A stretch of DNA of 11,398 bases, from NCBI GenBank assembly GCA_947177925.1, contig CAMWWJ010000076.1, positions 1 to 11,398 on the forward strand, written 5' to 3'. This document shows, one piece after another, positions 7,641 through 11,398 of this stretch. Position numbers and translations under genes: made by a program. The DNA is from an uncultured Lachnospiraceae bacterium. GTDB lineage: Bacteria > Bacillota > Clostridia > Lachnospirales > Lachnospiraceae. The notes below the pieces were generated by a model that did not search any database, was not told the DNA's origin, and saw only the letters and a program-made list of their open reading frames with translations. Each line of letters begins with the position of its first letter. Position 1 is the first letter of the stretch.

Positions 7641-7716
7641 ATCCAAAATGTATTTTATGGTCAAAGAGAAATCCAGAGCATTTTAAAGAAAAGACCGGTA
7701 TGGAAAGAGGATAAAA

Positions 7717-8784
7717 ATGAACTTAAAATTATTGCGTAGATTGACACCGGAATTTGAAGAAGAATTTATAATCGGAAGGGCCTTTCAAAAAGGGGAGCTT
7801 TCCGGAAATTTCATAGGATTTACCAGAGAAGATACTGTGCTGAAAGCATGGATTTTATTGCAGGGAGAAGAAGAGCCTCTGGAAAAAAAGGAGGAAAGGG
7901 AAAAAGCCTTAAACAAGAAGCGAAGCAGAGGAATGCTTACCAAAAGGGACGAACTGATGCGGGAGGAAGAAGGGATAAAACTGATACATTCCCTCAGGGC
8001 CGTTGTAATTGGAACAGAGCGATTTGAAATCTCTTCCGGCAACGGAAGAAGGATTCTTGAAAATAGCTGGGAAGAGTATTTGCTTCTATCCCATTTTTTA
8101 AAGAAAATCCCATCTTTTGGTGAGTTGGAAAATGCAGATTTGGAAAATATGAATCTTTATGAACTGGAATTTCAGGGTGACTATGAAAAGATTCCTTTAG
8201 AATGTTTTAGGGAAAATCCAGAGCAGACTGCCATTATTCTGGAAAATGAGTCGGTCTATAGAAAGATTTTTGTAGAGCAGGATGTCACTTTCCCATTAGG
8301 GGAGGATATAGGAATGAAGCTGACGTTTTCCGATCAAGACGGAACCGTTCAGGTATGCTATATTGAAAATGTATATTTGAAAGACATATGGGCGGAAGAG
8401 GAAAATCGGTTTCAGGAACCTGAACTTAAAAAGTATTTGGAGTATATGACCATGGATGAGGTCTTACAGCTGAAAGCCGATTTCTTCCGGAATCTGGAAG
8501 AAGTCTGTCCAAAAGGGATGTATCTGCCTATAGTGGAATATGAAACAAAAGAAGAAATTGTTTTAGATATTTATAGTAAACACTATTTAAATGAAAGGGT
8601 AAAAGAAAATGAAGGAAGTGCAAGCGTTTTAGCCTTTCTAATGCATCCAAGGCAAAGAACAGGGAAACACGGAGGAAAAATGAAGGCAACGGAATTATCC
8701 GCAGTTTCAAAAGAACAGAAGGAATTTCCAGCAGAGATAATCAGCTATCATAAAGAAATAAAAGTGGAAAATGTGGAATTCTAA
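7717..8784 (+). CDS. Hypothetical 355-aa acidic protein
   Basis: I do not recognise this family. The start is well supported: ATG at 7717 with AAAGAGG about 6 bases upstream. The protein is soluble and highly charged, rich in Glu and Lys, with no signal peptide or TM segment. A Lys/Glu-rich stretch at about residues 50-87 probably forms a helix or coiled coil. It is followed by alternating beta-like segments (IHSLRAVVIGTERFEI, TAIILENESVYRKIFVEQDV) and a C-terminal part with YLPIVEYETKEEIVLDIYSK. No catalytic motif, cofactor loop or Cys cluster is evident. It follows the broken TraX gene by 76 bases and is followed by the promoter region of the first HTH regulator. It is a real gene by its ribosome binding site and length; function unknown. 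Confidence 0.7.
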   Translation: MNLKLLRRLTPEFEEEFIIGRAFQKGELSGNFIGFTREDTVLKAWILLQGEEEPLEKKEEREKALNKKRSRGMLTKRDELMREEEGIKLIHSLRAVVIGTERFEISSGNGRRILENSWEEYLLLSHFLKKIPSFGELENADLENMNLYELEFQGDYEKIPLECFRENPEQTAIILENESVYRKIFVEQDVTFPLGEDIGMKLTFSDQDGTVQVCYIENVYLKDIWAEEENRFQEPELKKYLEYMTMDEVLQLKADFFRNLEEVCPKGMYLPIVEYETKEEIVLDIYSKHYLNERVKENEGSASVLAFLMHPRQRTGKHGGKMKATELSAVSKEQKEFPAEIISYHKEIKVENVEF

Positions 8785-8834
8785 TAAAAGAAATCAAGGA
8801 AAAACCGCCGAAAAATGCGCAATGTTAAGTTTGG

Positions 8835-8899
8835 TTGACAGATTTCAAGAGCTTCTTGGTAGAAAAAAATCGGAAGAAAAGCTAAGGTACTGTTAGTAC
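8835..8899 (+). promoter_or_regulatory. Candidate promoter and palindromic operator upstream of the first HTH regulator
   Basis: TTGACA at 8835-8840 is a perfect -35 box. The best -10 candidate, TAGAAA at 8860-8865, is weak and needs 19 bases of spacing. Downstream, GTACT-GTT-AGTAC at 8887-8899 is a perfect inverted repeat with 5-bp arms. It lies 31 bases before the start codon, in the region expected to be just after the transcription start. That position suits autorepression by the HTH protein. Seen: the motifs. Inferred: their function. Confidence 0.4.
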
Positions 8900-8930
8900 A
8901 TTAGGTTGGAAAAGAAAGGAGAAGCGGAAT

Positions 8931-9743
8931 ATGGAATTTAACAATAAACTGATGGAACTCAGAAAAGAAAAGGGCTGGTCTCAGGAGGAGCTTGGAAACC
9001 AGATTAATGTGTCAAGGCAGACTGTATCCAAGTGGGAGCTTGGACAGACTACGCCGGAAATGAACAAGCTGATAGAAATCAGTCGTCTGTTTCAAATTAC
9101 AGTGGATGAGCTGATAGGGGCGGACAGCTGGCATGAACCTAAAACGGATTACCGTGAAAGAGAAACAGAGCAGGCTGTAGAACGAAAGTCTAAAAAACCT
9201 CATTATGAATATATCAGCGAAAAGAAAATAAAAGGGTCTCCTCTTGTTCATGTGAACATTGGAGTTGGAAGCTATAAGGCAAAAGGAATTATTGCAATTG
9301 GAAATACGGCAACGGGACTTGTTGCAGTGGGCATGGCAGCAAAAGGACTTGTTGCGGTAGGGCTGGCATCTCTGGGACTGATCAGTATAGGTTTATGTAC
9401 GGTAGGCCTGCTTGCTTTAGGTCAGTTATCCGTAGGATGCGTAGCTATAGGAGGAGTTGCTACGGGAGTTTTGGCATTTGGCGGAATTGCAGTAGGAGTA
9501 GTAACCCTTGGAGGACTTTCCGTAGGAGTATATTCCGCAGGAGGCATGGCAATTGCATCCAGGGTGGCTGTAGGAGGTTCAGCAAATGCTCCTATTGCCA
9601 TTGGAGATACGGTACAGGGCGTCGTTACATTTTTGAGTTCAGAAGCATTTACAAAAGAAGAAGTAAGGGCTGCTATTTTAAGCAGGTATCCGGGTACATG
9701 GGATATCATCATAAAGCTGATTTTGCTGTTTGCATTTTCATAG
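8931..9743 (+). CDS. XRE-family HTH regulator with C-terminal glycine-pentad repeat domain
   Basis: This 270-aa protein starts at an ATG with AAAGGAG 9 bases upstream. Residues 6-62 are an XRE/Cro helix-turn-helix with recognition region VSRQTVSKWELGQTTPE. A charged linker (about 65-100) leads to a repeat domain. From residue 119 to 204, glycine occurs at every fifth position without exception (18 glycines), as units such as LVAVG, LISIG, LLALG and CVAIG. The pattern also reads as ten-residue units GLVAVGxAxx. The repeats are hydrophobic with small Ala, Ser or Thr at the third position. They could form a beta-solenoid or pack in the membrane through glycines. A hydrophobic C-terminal helix follows (about 257-270). 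Similar HTH proteins exist in Firmicutes (recalled), but the role of the repeat is unknown to me. It is likely a DNA-binding regulator that senses something through this domain. Confidence 0.85.
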   Translation: MEFNNKLMELRKEKGWSQEELGNQINVSRQTVSKWELGQTTPEMNKLIEISRLFQITVDELIGADSWHEPKTDYRERETEQAVERKSKKPHYEYISEKKIKGSPLVHVNIGVGSYKAKGIIAIGNTATGLVAVGMAAKGLVAVGLASLGLISIGLCTVGLLALGQLSVGCVAIGGVATGVLAFGGIAVGVVTLGGLSVGVYSAGGMAIASRVAVGGSANAPIAIGDTVQGVVTFLSSEAFTKEEVRAAILSRYPGTWDIIIKLILLFAFS

Positions 9744-9773
9744 TCATCTCATCAAAACAGAGATAAATCCAGT

Positions 9774-9841
9774 GCCGCAACCAATAGTTGCCCCCTTGAA
9801 AACTAGAATATATAGCCGCAACCGGGCCTTTTTTCTATACT
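9774..9841 (+). promoter_or_regulatory. Candidate regulatory region of the second HTH regulator
   Basis: The 126-base gap before the second regulator holds a 9-base direct repeat, GCCGCAACC, at 9774-9782 and 9815-9823 (41 bases apart, about four helical turns). The first copy is part of an inverted repeat GCAAC-N5-GTTGC (9777-9791). A possible promoter is TTGCCC (9788-9793) with 17 bases to TATAGC (9811-9816), which would place the promoter between the two copies. A second possible -10, TATACT, is at 9836-9841 but has no good -35. The region may be an operator for one of the two adjacent HTH proteins; this is inferred. Confidence 0.35.
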
Positions 9842-9869
9842 AGAGGCAACAAATTCAGGAGGCAGAATG

Positions 9870-10691
9870 ATGAATATTGAAATAGCAAACAGATTAGTCA
9901 ATTTAAGAAAAAGCAATCACCTTTCCCAAGAGGCACTTGCTGAAAAATTAGGTATTTCCAGACAGGCAGTAAGCAAATGGGAAAGGGCGGAAGCTTCTCC
10001 GGATACGGATAATTTGATTTTACTTGCCAGATTGTACAATGTTTCCTTGGACGAACTGCTAAAAACGGAAGATGAAATTCCGGGATTGGAAGAAGGAACA
10101 CAAAGAGAAGAAGAAATGGCAGGTGAGGGGACAACAGATACAAAGGATAATGCATCTTCTACGGGGTATGAAGAATACGATGAAAAAGAAGGAGATTATG
10201 TCCATATCGGCTTTGATGGCATTCATGTACAGGATAAAAACGGAAGGGTCCATGTGGGTTGGAAGGGCATTCATGTGGAAGACAATAAGGATGGCACAGT
10301 CAAGGTGGACCGGGACGGTGTTTTTGTAAACGGTGAAGAGGTGGATGTATCAGGACATATTTTTAGAAATAAGGAGCATATAAGAAAGGCGGCAATTTTT
10401 ACCTTCCCCATGGATCTGCTGATTATATGTATATGTATTTTTCTGGGAGTTTCTACGGGAGGCCTACATCCCTACTGGCTTCTTCTTTTTCTGATTCCTT
10501 TGTGGCATAGTCTGGTTGAAGCGGTCCTTCATAAAAATGCCAGTCATTTTGCCTATCCGGTGTTAGTAGTCATGGTATATCTTTATGTAGGACTTATGAA
10601 AGGAATGTGGCATCCGGGCTGGGTAGTGTTTTTGACCATTCCTGTTTATTATGGAATGATAGACTGGATAAAGGCAGTTTTCCATAAATAA
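9870..10691 (+). CDS. XRE-family HTH regulator with beta-repeats and C-terminal membrane domain
   Basis: Residues 1-65 form an XRE/Cro DNA-binding domain (LSQEALAEKLGISRQAVSKW). After an acidic linker, three imperfect repeats occur: VHIGFDGIHVQD, VHVGWKGIHVED and VKVDRDGVFVNG, each likely a pair of beta strands. The C-terminal 95 residues are hydrophobic with about four TM helices and an internal duplication. HPYWLLLFLIPL with a trailing VLHK is echoed by HPGWVVFLTIPV with a trailing VFHK. It should be a membrane-anchored regulator, with DNA-binding and beta-repeat parts in the cytoplasm. Two ATG codons are adjacent. The one at 9870 has AGGAGG 7 bases upstream; the one at 9867 has only 4, so 9870 is preferred. 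The HTH resembles that of the preceding gene, suggesting paralogous DNA-binding domains with different sensory ends. Signal and targets are unknown. Confidence 0.85.
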   Translation: MNIEIANRLVNLRKSNHLSQEALAEKLGISRQAVSKWERAEASPDTDNLILLARLYNVSLDELLKTEDEIPGLEEGTQREEEMAGEGTTDTKDNASSTGYEEYDEKEGDYVHIGFDGIHVQDKNGRVHVGWKGIHVEDNKDGTVKVDRDGVFVNGEEVDVSGHIFRNKEHIRKAAIFTFPMDLLIICICIFLGVSTGGLHPYWLLLFLIPLWHSLVEAVLHKNASHFAYPVLVVMVYLYVGLMKGMWHPGWVVFLTIPVYYGMIDWIKAVFHK

Positions 10692-10704
10692 AAAGCTGGG
10701 AGAC

Positions 10705-10925
10705 GTAACAGTTCATCCAATAGCTTTCCCAACAGGCACCGGAACGGGCTTCAGATTGAGAATATTTCTACGTTGCCACGCTTTCGCTCTATAAAAACGC
10801 AACAGTGCTAAGCTCGAAAGTACCTCGCTAAGCGCTGGCGTTTTTATAAGGGCTCCTTTAGAAAATATTCTCAGTCTGAAGCCCGTTCCGGTGCCTGTTG
10901 GGAAAGCTATTAGATGAACTGTTAC
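10705..10925. repeat. 221-bp nested palindrome with 65-bp near-perfect arms (MITE-like or giant hairpin)
   Basis: The left arm 10705-10769, starting GTAACAGTTCATC, is the reverse complement of the right arm 10860-10925, ending GATGAACTGTTAC. I count two substitutions and one extra base across about 65 positions. In RNA one substitution becomes a U-G pair, leaving one C-A mismatch and a one-base bulge. A second inverted repeat lies inside: TATAAAAACGC (10790-10800) against GCGTTTTTATA (10838-10848). CTTTCG (10781-10786) can also pair with CGAAAG (10815-10820). GCTAAGC occurs twice in the central loop. It starts 13 bases after the second HTH gene and ends about 30 bases before a strong promoter. 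No T-run follows, and no plausible protein gene or target-site duplication is seen. It may be a non-autonomous mobile repeat that also insulates the two transcription units. Confidence 0.85.
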
Positions 10926-10954
10926 TAAAAGACAAAAGCCGTAGAAATTCTTAC

Positions 10955-10983
10955 TTGACAAATAAAGAGTTTCTCTCTACAAT
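10955..10983 (+). promoter_or_regulatory. Near-consensus sigma-A promoter for the T-box leader
   Basis: TTGACA (10955-10960), 17 bases, then TACAAT (10978-10983): a perfect -35 and a -10 with one mismatch at ideal spacing. Transcription should begin near 10990, directly upstream of the T-box structures. It is the best promoter in the window. Confidence 0.9.
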
Positions 10984-11004
10984 ATAAGCAATTTCAGTTA
11001 TGAA

Positions 11005-11325
11005 ACAGCAGTACAAAATCAGAATACAAAACAATGCTGTGAAGAGAATAAGTAAGATAAGTGAAACAAACAGAAAGCAGCCGGCAGATGAGAGGCGCAT
11101 GGGAAGCTTATGCTGAATACCTCTCTGAGCTTTGCACCAAACGTATCAGGAGAAAACAGACGGAATAGTCCTGTCCGGTACAAGTAGGCTGCAACGGCAG
11201 TGCCCGTTATCGCACCGGAGTATTGCAGGATAAAAGACATAAAATTTCTGCCGTACTTACTGAGGCAGTTAGTGTGAGCTGACTGTAAATTAAGGTGGTA
11301 ACACGAGATGATACCCTCGTCCTTA
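11005..11325 (+). promoter_or_regulatory. T-box riboswitch, tyrosine (UAC) specifier predicted
   Basis: This untranslated leader senses uncharged tRNA and controls readthrough into the next gene. A 5' hairpin ACAGCA/TGCTGT (11005-11010, 11035-11040) is followed by Stem I, with the GAGAATAAGTA element at its 5' side and AGATAAG pairing with CTTATGCT below the distal part. The specifier loop reads GAA-UAC-CUCUCUGAG, so the specifier is UAC (11118-11120), tyrosine. Stem II-region pairing includes TCCGGT (11174-11179) with ACCGGA (11214-11219). Stem III is CAGTTAG (11266-11272) with CTGACTG (11279-11285). In the antiterminator, TAAGG (11291-11295) pairs with CCTTA (11321-11325), and ACGAG (11303-11307) with CTCGT (11316-11320), leaving the bulge TGGTAAC. 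Its UGGU pairs with a tRNA ACCA end, which fits tRNA-Tyr. The controlled gene, probably tyrS or another Tyr-related gene, lies beyond the window. T-box identity is firm; Tyr is a strong inference. Confidence 0.92.
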
Positions 11326-11345
11326 TTTGAGGACGGGGGTTTTTT
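11313..11345 (+). terminator. T-box intrinsic terminator
   Basis: ACCCTCGTCCT (11313-11323) pairs with AGGACGGGGGT (11330-11340) over 11 positions with one T-G pair and a 6-base loop, followed by TTTTTT. Its 5' strand includes CTCGTCC, which is also needed for the antiterminator, so the two structures exclude each other. The 53 bases after it (11346-11398) contain no start codon with a ribosome binding site that I can support. Confidence 0.93.
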
Positions 11346-11398
11346 GTATTATAGGAAATTCCTCCTGCTGGAAGAATACTGAATTAAAATAGCCCGCC

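Noticed and set aside
9422..9712. Long open frame on the - strand opposite the glycine repeat, and another + frame at 9395-9766
   Set aside because: Both arise because the glycine-rich repeat has few stops in other frames; neither has a ribosome binding site and both lie within a clear gene.
9785..9815. CTTGAAAACTAG resembles the TTGAAAACT sequence near rRNA spacers in clostridia
   Set aside because: The match is too short to support an rRNA remnant, and no rRNA sequence is nearby.
10713..10961. 82-aa open frame on the - strand across the palindrome
   Set aside because: The reading frame follows the inverted repeat itself, so the N- and C-terminal parts mirror each other; no ribosome binding site or protein-like composition.
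11019..11240. 73-aa open frame on the - strand across the T-box leader
   Set aside because: The region is explained by conserved T-box RNA structures on the + strand.
1..11398. CRISPR array, tRNA or rRNA gene, insertion sequence or phage genes
   Set aside because: I saw no regularly spaced direct repeats, no tRNA cloverleaf or rRNA sequence, and no transposase, integrase or phage structural genes.

Overview
The window looks like a chromosomal segment from a gut-type Firmicute, most likely Lachnospiraceae. The basis is low to moderate GC, strong AGGAGG-type ribosome binding sites, a T-box leader, and a Tad-type pilus module in the gene order that family uses (DUF5702, TadE-like, A24 prepilin peptidase, TadE-like, DUF6382-FHA). 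This assignment rests on recalled protein-family resemblance, not on a search. All protein genes are on the + strand.

Positions 1-3907 hold the 3' end of a Tad (tight adherence) pilus operon. It contains the C-terminal part of a DUF5702-like protein with an in-frame TAG just upstream, a pseudopilin with a GSITVE processing site and two C-terminal Cys/His modules, a short prepilin peptidase, a second pseudopilin (GSSTVE), and a two-TM DUF6382 protein with a C-terminal FHA domain. Spacing is tight or overlapping. The peptidase would process the two pseudopilins, and the FHA protein is a likely phosphothreonine-reading partner of the system.

Positions 3908-6869 hold a rhomboid protease with a soluble N-terminal domain, a flavodoxin-like/SCP2 fusion, a HIT hydrolase, and a short DtxR-type metal-responsive repressor. 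The first three are nearly contiguous and probably co-transcribed. Positions 6958-8784 hold a TraX-family membrane acyltransferase gene broken by a one-base frameshift, then an unrecognised 355-aa acidic protein.

Positions 8785-10691 hold two tandem HTH (XRE) regulators with SRQ[TA]VSKWE recognition regions but unrelated C-termini. The first carries a hydrophobic repeat with glycine at every fifth residue for 18 consecutive positions. The second has short beta-like repeats followed by a membrane domain with an internal duplication. Each has candidate operator-like repeats upstream.

Positions 10692-11398 are non-coding but dense. A 221-bp nested palindrome with 65-bp arms is followed by a near-consensus sigma-A promoter and a complete T-box riboswitch. 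Its specifier reads UAC (Tyr), with a mutually exclusive antiterminator and terminator. The regulated gene, probably tyrS, lies beyond the window. The palindrome and the glycine-pentad regulator are the least conventional features; I see no complete new multi-gene system.
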